Part shown: piece after piece, positions 53,167 through 62,117 of the stretch
Layout: each line of letters starts with the position of its first letter
How positions within the stretch are numbered: position 1 is the stretch's first letter
Origin: Adhaeribacter aquaticus DSM 16391
GTDB lineage: Bacteria > Bacteroidota > Bacteroidia > Cytophagales > Hymenobacteraceae
Assembly: GCF_000473365.1 (NCBI RefSeq)
Contig: NZ_KI421517.1
Coordinates: forward strand, 1,075,363 to 1,139,362
Length of the DNA: 64,000 bases
Reading direction: 5' to 3'
The notes under the pieces: model-generated
What the model was told of the DNA's origin: nothing
Databases searched by the model: none
What the model saw: the letters and a program-made list of their open reading frames with translations, nothing else
Made by a program: the position numbers and the translations under genes

Positions 53167-54159
53167 ATGAAAGTGGAAGAAACTTTGCAAAAAATTCTGG
53201 ATCAATATGCCACCTTTGAAGTACCGCCAATAGAAAGTCTCTCCCCTGGAAATGCCCGGAACGCACCTACCCTAAAAAATGCAGTAGAAGAAATGAATGC
53301 CGAACATGTAGGTAACCGGGTTATTAATTTGGCTAAACCTATGCCGGAACCGGTGGGCAAAGTAACCCATGTGGTTATTCCAGGTCAGGGCGGAGATATT
53401 TTGGCCCGGGTATACACTCCAAAAGGCGATGGCCCTTTTACGGTACTGGTGTATTTCCATGGCGGCGGCTGGGTTATTGCCAACCTGGATGTTTATGAAC
53501 CAACTTGCCGGGCCCTGTGTAATGCTGCCGAATGTGTAGTGGTTTCTGTAGCTTACCGGCAGGCACCGGAAAATAAGTTTCCGGCAGCAGCAGATGATGC
53601 TTATGCTGCTTTGCAATGGGTAATGGCCAATACTGCCACCATAAATGGTATTACAGGCTGCGTGGCTGTAGGTGGCGAAAGTGCCGGGGGAAACTTAGCT
53701 ACCGTTGCCTGTTTAATGAGCAAAGACAAAGGTGACCAGATGCCATTATTCCAATTACTGGTCTATCCAATCACTAATTATGCTTTTGATACCCCATCCT
53801 ATATGGAAAACGCCAACAGCAAACCATTAAATGCAGCTATGATGAAATGGTTCTTTAGGCATTATTTGGGAAATGAAGCAGACGGAAATCAGCCTTATGT
53901 TTCACCATTACAAGCTCCGGATATAAGTGGTTTGCCTCCTGCCTTGGTTATAACGGCTGAGTTGGATGTACTACGCGATGAGGGTGAACAATACGCCCAG
54001 AAGCTGCAGGCTGCCGGAGTGCAGACAAAAACCGTTTGTTACCCGGGTATGGTACACGAATTTTTTAGTTTATCGGGAGTGGTGCCAACCGCTAAAGAAG
54101 CGCTGGACGAAGCCGCCAGTGGATTAAAGGCTGCATTTGAAGCTATTCCTGTTAGATAA
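53167..54159 (+). CDS. HSL-type alpha/beta hydrolase (esterase)
   Basis: The 330-residue hydrolase belongs to the hormone-sensitive-lipase family: oxyanion motif HGGGW (about 98), nucleophile Ser in GESAGGN (about 178), acid in AELDVLRDEGE (about 269) and His in GMVHEFFSL (about 300). It lacks a signal peptide. Likely a short-chain carboxylesterase; native substrate unknown. It has its own terminator. Confidence 0.9.
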   Translation: MKVEETLQKILDQYATFEVPPIESLSPGNARNAPTLKNAVEEMNAEHVGNRVINLAKPMPEPVGKVTHVVIPGQGGDILARVYTPKGDGPFTVLVYFHGGGWVIANLDVYEPTCRALCNAAECVVVSVAYRQAPENKFPAAADDAYAALQWVMANTATINGITGCVAVGGESAGGNLATVACLMSKDKGDQMPLFQLLVYPITNYAFDTPSYMENANSKPLNAAMMKWFFRHYLGNEADGNQPYVSPLQAPDISGLPPALVITAELDVLRDEGEQYAQKLQAAGVQTKTVCYPGMVHEFFSLSGVVPTAKEALDEAASGLKAAFEAIPVR

Positions 54160-54180
54160 CTAAAACGATGTATATTTATT

Positions 54181-54216
54181 TAATGAGTCCCTGAAAAGAG
54201 GGCTCATTATTTTTTC
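54181..54216 (+). terminator. Terminator after esterase gene
   Basis: TAATGAG and CCC pair with GGG and CTCATTA across one bulged T, followed by a T-run. Confidence 0.8.
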
Positions 54217-54843
54217 ACAATTCTATAATAACTTTTTAAGCTAACCAGTCAATTTCATGCTTCTACCAGTAGCGGCTTGGGAAAAAGCCCTGGCAGCAGA
54301 TTAATAGTGATAGACGCCTTAACTGATCCGGAAATATTAATATTTGCTTACAAGTAACAACTAAACTTGCTTAAAAGTTGGCTAAAGTTATTCCCCCAGG
54401 AGGCGAAGCGGCACTTGGGCCCTTAGAAGCCGCCATACGGTAAGCAGTTGCTAAAGTCTTGAATAAAGAATAAACAACTATATCATAAGAAATAACAACT
54501 TGATTTACTTCCTACTATATTACTAATCAATCCATGAATGGGAAGCAATCTAAAAATAAGGATTCATAGCAAATAAATGTAAAAAGCCTGTTATTACCTT
54601 CCTGGAAACTTGGTTTAGATAAATTTTCACTAATTTATCAGCTGAAAAGGTTTATTTAACAACAGGTTTTTGTAAGTAAAATTAATATTGAACCTATACT
54701 CCCAGGAGGACTAATATTAAAAAAATATAAAAACATATCTAAAACAGGTAACTTAGAAAGTCTTCTGTAGTATAAGAGAATCAAAACAAGTAAATAATTA
54801 AACAGATCTGTTTCTAACAAGAAACCTATTACAAAATAAAACT
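54217..54843. other. Long AT-rich spacer with no supported gene
   Basis: This 627-base stretch contains only broken short frames, e.g. a 22-codon VIPPGGEAALG-like piece near 54380-54450 that could be a gene remnant. The 3' half is very AT-rich. No RNA gene or repeat array is seen. Confidence 0.4.
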
Positions 54844-55014
54844 ATGAATCACTCAAATTTAACTATAAACTTTAGCAAAGGTCGCAGAGGAACCATTATT
54901 GGCAAAATTCAAGAATTACCAGAAATTATGGCACGGGGTACTAATCTTGAAGAAGTAAGAATTAAAATATTAAAGGCATTAGCTTCTTTTAAAAATAACC
55001 AAGCCCTCAGCTAA
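54844..55014 (+). CDS. Small HicB-like protein
   Basis: A 56-residue protein whose sequence follows the HicB-type pattern: an early beta strand, IIGKIQELPEIMARGTNLEEVRIKILKAL in two parts, with the G-T-x-L-E-E turn before a helix. It lacks the DNA-binding domain of larger HicB antitoxins, and no HicA toxin is adjacent. It may be an orphan or a general regulatory microprotein. A strong terminator follows. Confidence 0.6.
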   Translation: MNHSNLTINFSKGRRGTIIGKIQELPEIMARGTNLEEVRIKILKALASFKNNQALS

Positions 55015-55044
55015 ACCGGTCCGGTTGCTTAATAATATATATTT

Positions 55045-55090
55045 AAAAAGATCAGCAGGAAGATTATTTATTTTCTGCTGATCTTTTTAA
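55045..55090 (+). terminator. Terminator after HicB-like gene
   Basis: AAAAAGATCAGCAG (55045-55058) pairs perfectly with CTGCTGATCTTTTT (55075-55088), 16-base loop. Confidence 0.8.
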
Positions 55091-55154
55091 TTTAACCAAA
55101 CCCAAATAAAAAGATACACAAATTTCCTTTAAATCAGCCCTGATAAAAATTAAA

Positions 55155-55472
55155 ATGGAAGAGTTTCTGGTTAAGATGCACGACTATGACTACGTTATGA
55201 ATAAATTGTGGAACACCATTAATACATATAAAAGCAAGTATCCGGACTTAAATTTATTGGCTGATTTTATAAACAACCTTAATAAAGCAGAACACACTAC
55301 TTTTTCTTATTTAAATGCTATCTGTACCTATTCAGATAAGTTGGCGCATACCAGTTATGTTATCCGCTTTTTGCACTACCGTTTAGAACGGGAAGTGCAG
55401 GATTTTAGAAGAAACGAATTTGTTCAGGAAAAATACCCCTACTATCTCGAATTCCCGGGCAGTGATGTATGA
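55155..55472 (+). CDS. Hypothetical all-helical protein
   Basis: I do not recognise this 105-residue, all-helix-looking protein. It begins MEEFLVKMHDYDYVMNKLW and has aromatic-rich helices (TTFSYLNAICTYSDKL). The gene is well spaced after a terminator, with a plausible start, and codon use fits its neighbours. Function unknown. Confidence 0.55.
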   Translation: MEEFLVKMHDYDYVMNKLWNTINTYKSKYPDLNLLADFINNLNKAEHTTFSYLNAICTYSDKLAHTSYVIRFLHYRLEREVQDFRRNEFVQEKYPYYLEFPGSDV

Positions 55473-55702
55473 AATAATTGCTTCATACTGACACTTCTGT
55501 TAAAAGAATATACCGCTGCCATACCCTCCAAGCCGCTCCTATCAACTTTACTCTTCTTTGTACCCTTTTTATAACCAGTTAAAGTATAACTAAATCTTTT
55601 CTCTCCAGTAAAAACAGGAATATAGGAAAAGACCAGCGCAGGCATATTCCTGCTTTATCTTTAGGAGGTATTCAGGGCAGCAAATTTTATAATCCAGGTA
55701 CA

Positions 55703-56128
55703 ATGGAGGCAGTAATAGTTAGTGCAGACAGTACAAATGGCATGGTAGCTCAAATTAAAATGGGCACCCACTACTTTGAAATAGATGAGTCTACTTCCGA
55801 AGAGAATAAACAAACCCAGCCTGCACCAAACGATTATATATTAAGTGCTTTAGGAGCCTGTACCGTAATTACTCTACATATGTACGCGAAACGGAAAGGC
55901 TGGCCTTTAGAACGGGCCGAGGTGCAATTACAACAAGTACCTTTACAAACCGGAACCGACATACAGGTTGGTCAGAACAATAACAAACGATTACTGATTA
56001 CCAAAAGATTGAAGTTAACGGGCAACCTTACCTCCGAGCAAGTTAAACGCCTGGAAGATATTTCTTCTCGTTGTCCGGTACAACGTACGCTGGAAGCGGG
56101 GGTGGTGATACAAACCATTTTGGAATAA
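55703..56128 (+). CDS. OsmC/YhfA family protein
   Basis: The 141-residue protein has the OsmC fold with peroxidatic Cys53 in LGACTVITLHMYAKRKGWPL and resolving Cys124 in SSRCPVQRTL, as in organic-hydroperoxide reductases. It probably detoxifies peroxides. It lies 274 bases ahead of the molybdenum-hydroxylase genes, a separate unit. Confidence 0.9.
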   Translation: MEAVIVSADSTNGMVAQIKMGTHYFEIDESTSEENKQTQPAPNDYILSALGACTVITLHMYAKRKGWPLERAEVQLQQVPLQTGTDIQVGQNNNKRLLITKRLKLTGNLTSEQVKRLEDISSRCPVQRTLEAGVVIQTILE

Positions 56129-56401
56129 AAATTTAGTCTTTTTAACCAACTACTCTAACGGAAACAAAAGCTTCTAAATAGTAATCCGCCCAATTAAATT
56201 AATAAAAATTTAACCTCACCCTGGCGGCAGAACCTGACCAAAACTTATCCTTAAACAAGAAGCTTCCGTAGAGGTACGTATTTATAAGTAGGTAGAATTT
56301 CCAGAAAAATCACTTAGGAATTGTGGAACGATTGGTGGCAAGGAAAAGAAATTCCTGAAAATGAGCCTAAAAAATAAATTCATAATCTAAAACTGCTCTA
56401 C

Positions 56402-56932
56402 ATGCAAAATCAGGCAGCATTCGAAATATCAGCATTACAACCCGCATTACCCCCGCAGCAAGCCGTTACCTTAAAGGTGAATGGCCAGGAAAAAACAATA
56501 AAATTAGCCCCCTGGGTTTCTTTACTTGATGCCCTACGGGAATACTTGCAGTTAACGGGAACCAAAAAAGGCTGCGACCACGGCCAATGCGGAGCGTGCA
56601 CGGTGCTGGTAAATGGAAAGCGTATAAATTCTTGCTTAACCCTGGCCATTATGGAGGAAGGAAATGAGATTATTACCATAGAAGGCTTAGCGAAGGGAGA
56701 TGAATTACATCCCTTGCAAACAGCTTTTATTGAACATGATGCTTACCAATGCGGCTATTGCACCCCGGGCCAGATTTGCTCGGCAGTTGGGCTGCTGGCA
56801 GAAGGAAAAGCTAAAACTACTGCTGATATAAAAGAATTAATGAGCGGTAATATTTGCCGTTGTGGTGCCTATACCAATATAGTTTCGGCAATAGAAGAAG
56901 TAATACAGAAAGGAGGTCAGGCACATGAATAG
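56402..56932 (+). CDS. Aldehyde oxidoreductase [2Fe-2S] subunit (PaoA-like)
   Basis: The 176-residue small subunit of a xanthine-dehydrogenase-family enzyme holds two [2Fe-2S] clusters: Cys58, Cys63, Cys66, Cys78 in the plant-ferredoxin-type domain, and Cys117, Cys120, Cys152, Cys154 in the helical domain. There is a 20-residue N-terminal extension without Tat signal, so the complex is likely cytoplasmic, unlike E. coli PaoABC. It overlaps the FAD subunit gene by 8 bases. Confidence 0.92.
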   Translation: MQNQAAFEISALQPALPPQQAVTLKVNGQEKTIKLAPWVSLLDALREYLQLTGTKKGCDHGQCGACTVLVNGKRINSCLTLAIMEEGNEIITIEGLAKGDELHPLQTAFIEHDAYQCGYCTPGQICSAVGLLAEGKAKTTADIKELMSGNICRCGAYTNIVSAIEEVIQKGGQAHE

Positions 56933-57956
56933 CTTTACCTACACCCGGGCTACAACATTAGAAACTGCTGTGCAGGATAAAGCTTCAGCAGAACTAGCCA
57001 AATTTATTGCTGGTGGCACCAACCTTACCGACCTGATGAAGGTTAATGTTGAGGGCCCGAACCACTTGATTGATATTCGTCAGTTAGCCTTAAAAGACAT
57101 CACAGATAATGCTGATGGTGGCTTACGCTTAGGCGCGCTGGCCACAAATGCCGATACGGCTTACCATGAGCAGGTAGCAAAACGGTATCCTTTATTAGCA
57201 AAGGCCATATTAGCCGGAGCATCGGCTCAGCTACGCAACATGGCTACCAACGGTGGCAATATTTTACAACGCACCCGGTGCTACTATTTTTACGACACGG
57301 CTACTGCTTGTAACAAACGCGAACCGGGCAGCGGGTGCGCTGCTCTTTCCGGTTTCAATCGCATTCATGCCATATTAGGAGCCAGCGAACATTGTATTGC
57401 TGTGCACCCGTCTGATATGGCTATAGCCCTGGCCGCCCTGGAAGCCAACGTAAATGTTACAGGACAGCAAGGCAACCGTACTATTCCTTTTTCAGATTTT
57501 CATCGGTTACCCGGCGACGCACCCCACCTGGATAATACTTTACAACCCGACGAAATTATTACTTCTATTGATTTACCGGCTAAAGGTTTTGCCCAACACC
57601 ATGCTTACCTGAAATTACGTGACCGGGAAAGCTATGCTTTTGCCTTAGTATCGGTAGCAGCAGGATTAGAAATGGATGGCGATACTATAACCGAAGCCCG
57701 TATTGCTTTGGGCGGCGTGGCCCACAAACCCTGGCGCAACCGTGAAGCCGAAGACCTGTTAACGGGAAAATCTGCCACGGAAGAAAACTTTAAGCTCGCT
57801 GCTGCTGAAATTATGCGCGAGGCTAAAGGCTACGAGCACAATAGTTTTAAAATAGAGCTGGGTAAACGGGCCATTATGCGGGCGCTGGAACAGGCTGTAA
57901 AAATGAGCAATAAGCCAGACAGTCACTTCCACCGGACCAGCACCGAACCAGTTTAA
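56925..57956 (+). CDS. Aldehyde oxidoreductase FAD subunit (PaoB-like)
   Basis: The 343-residue subunit binds FAD (AGGTNLTDLMKV, about 29; NGGNILQRTRCYY, about 109) and passes electrons to the acceptor. The extra loop with Cys119, Cys129, Cys138 and Cys157 matches the [4Fe-4S]-binding insertion known from E. coli PaoB. The CO_deh_flav_C domain is at the C-terminus. It overlaps the small-subunit gene. Confidence 0.9.
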   Translation: MNSFTYTRATTLETAVQDKASAELAKFIAGGTNLTDLMKVNVEGPNHLIDIRQLALKDITDNADGGLRLGALATNADTAYHEQVAKRYPLLAKAILAGASAQLRNMATNGGNILQRTRCYYFYDTATACNKREPGSGCAALSGFNRIHAILGASEHCIAVHPSDMAIALAALEANVNVTGQQGNRTIPFSDFHRLPGDAPHLDNTLQPDEIITSIDLPAKGFAQHHAYLKLRDRESYAFALVSVAAGLEMDGDTITEARIALGGVAHKPWRNREAEDLLTGKSATEENFKLAAAEIMREAKGYEHNSFKIELGKRAIMRALEQAVKMSNKPDSHFHRTSTEPV

Positions 57957-58087
57957 AAGTAAACAGGAAAACCTGCATCTGTTCTGCCAGGATTTACCTT
58001 CCCTGTTTTCTAATCCATGGCTTTTAATGCTGCATGAGAGCAGCTTAAGTAAACCTATAAAAGAGGAAAGTTAACGTATTAGGAATT

Positions 58088-60307
58088 ATGTCTACTGAAT
58101 ATATTGGAAAACCAACCAGCCGGGTAGATGGCCGGGATAAAGTAACGGGCAAGGCCCAATATGCTGCCGAATTTGAAGCTCTTAATCTTACTTATGGGGT
58201 AGTTGTATCCAGTACTATTGCCAAAGGAAGAATAAAAGCCATGGATATAAGTGCGGCATTACAACTTCCGGGGGTACTCCAAATATTTACCCACGACAAC
58301 CGCCCGGGCTTAGCCTGGTTTGACAAAAGTTATCAGGATGAAGATTCGCCGCCGGGGGCTCCATTCCGGCCGCTCTACGACGAAAAAATATTATTTAGCC
58401 AGCAGCCTATTGCTTTGGTAGTAGCCTCCACCTTTGAGCTAGCACGTTACGCAGCCTCACTGGTTAAAGTAACATACGAAACAGAACCCCATGTTACCGA
58501 TCTGAATCAATTACGGCAAGATGCTTATACACCTAGTAAATATAAATCTGCGGAACCAACACCCCGGGGCGATGCCGAAACTGGTTTAGCTCAAGCCGCC
58601 ATAAAAATTGAAGCCGAATACAACCACCCGAGCGAGCACCATAACCCGATGGAAATGCATGCTACCACTGTGGCCGTTGCAGAAGATGGCACCCTTACTA
58701 TTTATGATAAAACCCAGAGTGTTCTGAATAGTCAGAAGTACATTTCTAAAATATTTGGTTTATCTACGAAAGAAGCCCGGGTTATTTCACCATTTGTAGG
58801 AGGCGCCTTTGGTTCCGGGTTACGGCCGCAATACCAACTATTTTTAGCCATGATGGCCGCCTTGCAACTCAAACGTTCCGTTAAAGTAGTCCTAACGCGG
58901 CAGCAAATGTTTTCTTTTGGGCATCGGCCGGCCACCATTCAAAAACTGGTGCTGGGCGCGCAGGCAAATGGCGCTTTAGAGGCAGTGGTACACGAAGCCA
59001 TTGCCGAAACTTCACAATTTGAGGACTATAGCGAAAACCTGGTCAACTGGTCGGCAATGTTGTATAAATGTGAAAACGTACAACTAACTCATAAAATCGC
59101 CAAAATGGATGTGTATACGCCCTTGGATATGCGCGCACCGGGCGGAGTAAGCGGGATGTTTGCGCTAGAGTGCGCCATGGATGAACTGGCTTATGCCACC
59201 AAACTAGACCCGCTGGAATTGCGCCTGGTAAATTACGCCGATAAGGACTACAGCGAGGACAAACCCTTTTCCAGTAAAGAGCTACGGCAATGCTACCAAC
59301 AGGGAGCTGAAAAGTTTGGGTGGAACAAGCGCAATCCTAAACCACGATCTATGCGGGAAGGCAAAGAATTGATAGGCATGGGCTTAGCTACGGGTGCCTG
59401 GGAAGTAAAACAAAAAGAAGCGAGCGCCAAAGCTACTTTATCGGTGGACGGAACCCTACAGGTAAGCAGCGCCACGGCCGATATTGGTACCGGCACCTAT
59501 ACCATCATGACGCAGATTGCCGCCGAAACGTTGGGTTTACCCATGGAACAGGTAACCTTTAAATTAGGTGACTCTACCCTACCAGAAGCGCCCTTACAAG
59601 GTGGCTCCTGGACAGCCGCTACAGTAGGCAGTGCCGTAAAACAAGCCTGTGAAGCTTTAAAAGAGAAAATATTAGCTGGCCTCCGGAGTGCAAAAGATTC
59701 GCCTTTCGAGCCTGTACAAACTCTGGAAGATGTAGTTTTTACCGATGGCAGAGTATTTCTAAAAAATAACTCGGAACAATCGGTTTCTATTACGGAGGCT
59801 ATGCGTTTAGCCGGCGAAAACGTTTTGGAAGTTACTATTACGGCCAAGCCTAAAAAAAATCAACAGGAATACGCCATGTTTTCTCATTCGGCGGTATTTG
59901 CTGAGGTACGGGTTGATGAAGATTTTGGTACTGTACGGGTAAGCCGGGTAGTTAGTGCTATTGCCGGTGGTCGGGTTATAAATCCTAAAACCGCCCGCAG
60001 CCAGGTTCTTGGTGGCATTGTTTGGGGCATAGGTATGGCTCTGGAAGAAGAATCAGTAATAGATCAGCAGTACGGCCGATTTATTAATCATGATTTGGCC
60101 GAATACCACGTACCGGTCAGCGCCGATGTACACGACCTGGAAGTAATTTTTGTAGAAGAGCACGACGATATTGTAAACCCTATAGGAGCAAAAGGACTAG
60201 GCGAAATAGGTATTGTAGGAGCAGCAGCTGCTATTGTCAACGCAGTTTACCATGCTACCGGTAAGCGCATTCGGAACTTACCAATTACCCTGGACAAATT
60301 GCTTTAA
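58088..60307 (+). CDS. Aldehyde oxidoreductase molybdenum subunit (PaoC-like)
   Basis: The 739-residue large subunit binds the molybdenum cofactor. Catalytic Glu706 lies in GAKGLGEIGIVGAA near the C-terminus; the PFVGGAFGSGLR and DMRAPGG segments are the usual cofactor-binding motifs. With the two upstream genes it forms a complete enzyme, oxidising aldehydes or purine-like heterocycles; the substrate cannot be read from sequence. It starts 131 bases after the FAD gene. No XdhC-type maturation gene is in view. Confidence 0.92.
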   Translation: MSTEYIGKPTSRVDGRDKVTGKAQYAAEFEALNLTYGVVVSSTIAKGRIKAMDISAALQLPGVLQIFTHDNRPGLAWFDKSYQDEDSPPGAPFRPLYDEKILFSQQPIALVVASTFELARYAASLVKVTYETEPHVTDLNQLRQDAYTPSKYKSAEPTPRGDAETGLAQAAIKIEAEYNHPSEHHNPMEMHATTVAVAEDGTLTIYDKTQSVLNSQKYISKIFGLSTKEARVISPFVGGAFGSGLRPQYQLFLAMMAALQLKRSVKVVLTRQQMFSFGHRPATIQKLVLGAQANGALEAVVHEAIAETSQFEDYSENLVNWSAMLYKCENVQLTHKIAKMDVYTPLDMRAPGGVSGMFALECAMDELAYATKLDPLELRLVNYADKDYSEDKPFSSKELRQCYQQGAEKFGWNKRNPKPRSMREGKELIGMGLATGAWEVKQKEASAKATLSVDGTLQVSSATADIGTGTYTIMTQIAAETLGLPMEQVTFKLGDSTLPEAPLQGGSWTAATVGSAVKQACEALKEKILAGLRSAKDSPFEPVQTLEDVVFTDGRVFLKNNSEQSVSITEAMRLAGENVLEVTITAKPKKNQQEYAMFSHSAVFAEVRVDEDFGTVRVSRVVSAIAGGRVINPKTARSQVLGGIVWGIGMALEEESVIDQQYGRFINHDLAEYHVPVSADVHDLEVIFVEEHDDIVNPIGAKGLGEIGIVGAAAAIVNAVYHATGKRIRNLPITLDKLL

Positions 60308-60365
60308 GTCGCTTAAAATAGTATTAGGTAAAATACTCCTGGAGTAAAATTTACTTTCTTAAAAA

Positions 60366-60899
60366 ATGAAGAGGAAAAAAATAGCTATTGACATGGACGA
60401 GGTAATGGCTGATGCCATTGGCCGGTTTATTGAGCTCTATAAAAAAGAATTTAACGAAGACTTATCTGATCTACGGTTACCCGGCCGGAACCTACAAAAT
60501 ACTGTTCCACCCGAAAGACTGGAAGCAGTAAGGCAATTTCCGCACCGGGCAGAATTCTTTAAAGACCTGGATCCTATACCGGGAGCACTGGAGGGCATAC
60601 ACCAGTTGCACGAGAAGCACGATGTTTATATTACCACGGCAGCCATGGAATTTGAACTTTGCTTTACCGACAAATTTAATTGGCTGAAAAAGCACCTGCC
60701 CTTTATTTCCTGGAAAAATATTGTGTTCTGCGGCGATAAAAGCATTATCCTGGCAGACTACTTAATTGATGATTTAGAGCGTAACCTGAAAACCTTTACC
60801 GGCACTCCCCTGCTGTTTACGGCTCCGCATAATGCCCATGTGGAAGGCTATACGCGCCTCAATAATTGGCAGGAAGTAACAGATTATTTCCTTAATTAA
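60366..60899 (+). CDS. 5'(3')-deoxyribonucleotidase-type HAD phosphatase
   Basis: The 177-residue HAD-family enzyme has the nucleophile motif DMDEVMAD (Asp9, Asp11), a Thr-containing motif II (ITTAAME) and late acidic residues in YLIDDLERNL. It fits the NT5C family of nucleotidases that dephosphorylate deoxynucleoside monophosphates. Stands alone between molybdoenzyme and transporter genes. Confidence 0.88.
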   Translation: MKRKKIAIDMDEVMADAIGRFIELYKKEFNEDLSDLRLPGRNLQNTVPPERLEAVRQFPHRAEFFKDLDPIPGALEGIHQLHEKHDVYITTAAMEFELCFTDKFNWLKKHLPFISWKNIVFCGDKSIILADYLIDDLERNLKTFTGTPLLFTAPHNAHVEGYTRLNNWQEVTDYFLN

Positions 60900-60905
60900 C
60901 AGCGT

Positions 60906-61835
60906 CTAATTTTTGCGTAATGTTATCAGCAGTATACCCGCTAATACAATTAAGGTACCCATCATCTGGATAAAGGAAATACGCTCATCCAGAAAAACAT
61001 AAGCTAATAAAATAGTAGAGATAGGCCCAATACTGGCAATAATAGAGGCATTACCTGCTCCTACCAGTCTTATGCCTTCGGAAAGTAAATAAGCCGGGGC
61101 TACCGTGGCTACCATAGCCATTAAAAAACTATACCAATATACAGGTGTTGGCAAAGCCATTATATTGTGTTCACCAGCAATAAGATAATGCATAAAAACT
61201 CCCAATGCCGCCAATGTCATGGCATAGGAGGTAAACCGGACAGTACCAAATTTTGGAATAAGCTGACCACTGCCCATCAGGTAGCTGGCATAAGTAATGG
61301 CACTGGCAAAAACCAATAACCCTCCTTTTATGATATTTGCCCGGCTTTCTACGTGCACATCGCCTAGCAACACTAACAAAACACCTGCATAGGTTAAGCC
61401 CAGCGCTATGTATTGTTTTGGGTAAATAGGTTTTCCTAAAAATAAATATGAGAACAAAACTACAAGCGTAGGATAAACAAATAAAATTAGTCGTTCTAAG
61501 CCGGCAGAAATATATTGCAAACCTAAAAAATCAAATAAGCTGGAAAGATAATAGCCAATAAACCCCATTAGTATTAACCAGCCGTAATCTTTTGAAGATA
61601 TAGATCCGGATTGGGCACCTTTATTTGATTTGGAAAAGAACCCGGTTACTACAAAAACTGGTACCGAGAAAGCCATGCGCAAGGTTAGTAACGAAATAGT
61701 ATCTACATGATACTGATACGCCAGCTTAACTATTACTGCTTTAGAAGAAAAGCATACTGCAGATAGAAATACCATGAAAGCTCCTAAAACTTGCCGCATG
61801 TTTATTTTGGCAGCGGTATCAGCAATTTGTTCCAT
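60906..61835 (-). CDS. EamA/DMT family transporter
   Basis: A protein with ten predicted membrane helices in two EamA repeats. The C-terminal EamA repeat ends with the motif STILLAYVFLDERISFIQMMGTLIVLAGI. I place the start at the ATG at 61835 (309 residues), because a -7 box (61891-61898) lies so close to the alternative ATG at 61883 that translation there would be leaderless. Substrate unknown. Confidence 0.85.
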   Translation of the reverse strand: MEQIADTAAKINMRQVLGAFMVFLSAVCFSSKAVIVKLAYQYHVDTISLLTLRMAFSVPVFVVTGFFSKSNKGAQSGSISSKDYGWLILMGFIGYYLSSLFDFLGLQYISAGLERLILFVYPTLVVLFSYLFLGKPIYPKQYIALGLTYAGVLLVLLGDVHVESRANIIKGGLLVFASAITYASYLMGSGQLIPKFGTVRFTSYAMTLAALGVFMHYLIAGEHNIMALPTPVYWYSFLMAMVATVAPAYLLSEGIRLVGAGNASIIASIGPISTILLAYVFLDERISFIQMMGTLIVLAGILLITLRKN

Positions 61836-61890
61836 GGCAATAGGTAAATTATCTATATTAGGGTATGCCAATAAACAAGGCATGCAGCAA

Positions 61891-61898
61891 CAAAGGTA
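61891..61898 (-). promoter_or_regulatory. Bacteroidota -7 box for EamA transporter
   Basis: Minus-strand TACCTTTG matches TAnnTTTG, eight bases before the 61883 ATG and about 56 before the preferred start at 61835. Confidence 0.5.
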
Positions 61899-62117
61899 CA
61901 GGTATAAAATTTAATAGTAACTAAAGAAATGGGTTCTGTCTTTGCTAATCCTGATGTAGTAAGGCGGCGGTACGGCTATAACTTAAATAATGCCATACCT
62001 TCTTTGAAACGAGATAATATTAATGCCTATGACTTATTTGCCCGTTCAACCTACCAGGTACAGGTACCTTAAAGCTGTACTTCATTCCTTAAATATTGCT
62101 TAAAATTTACTATCAAC

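Noticed and set aside
54217-54843. CRISPR array or other regular repeats in the long spacer
   Set aside because: No repeated unit at regular spacing is visible here or elsewhere in the window.
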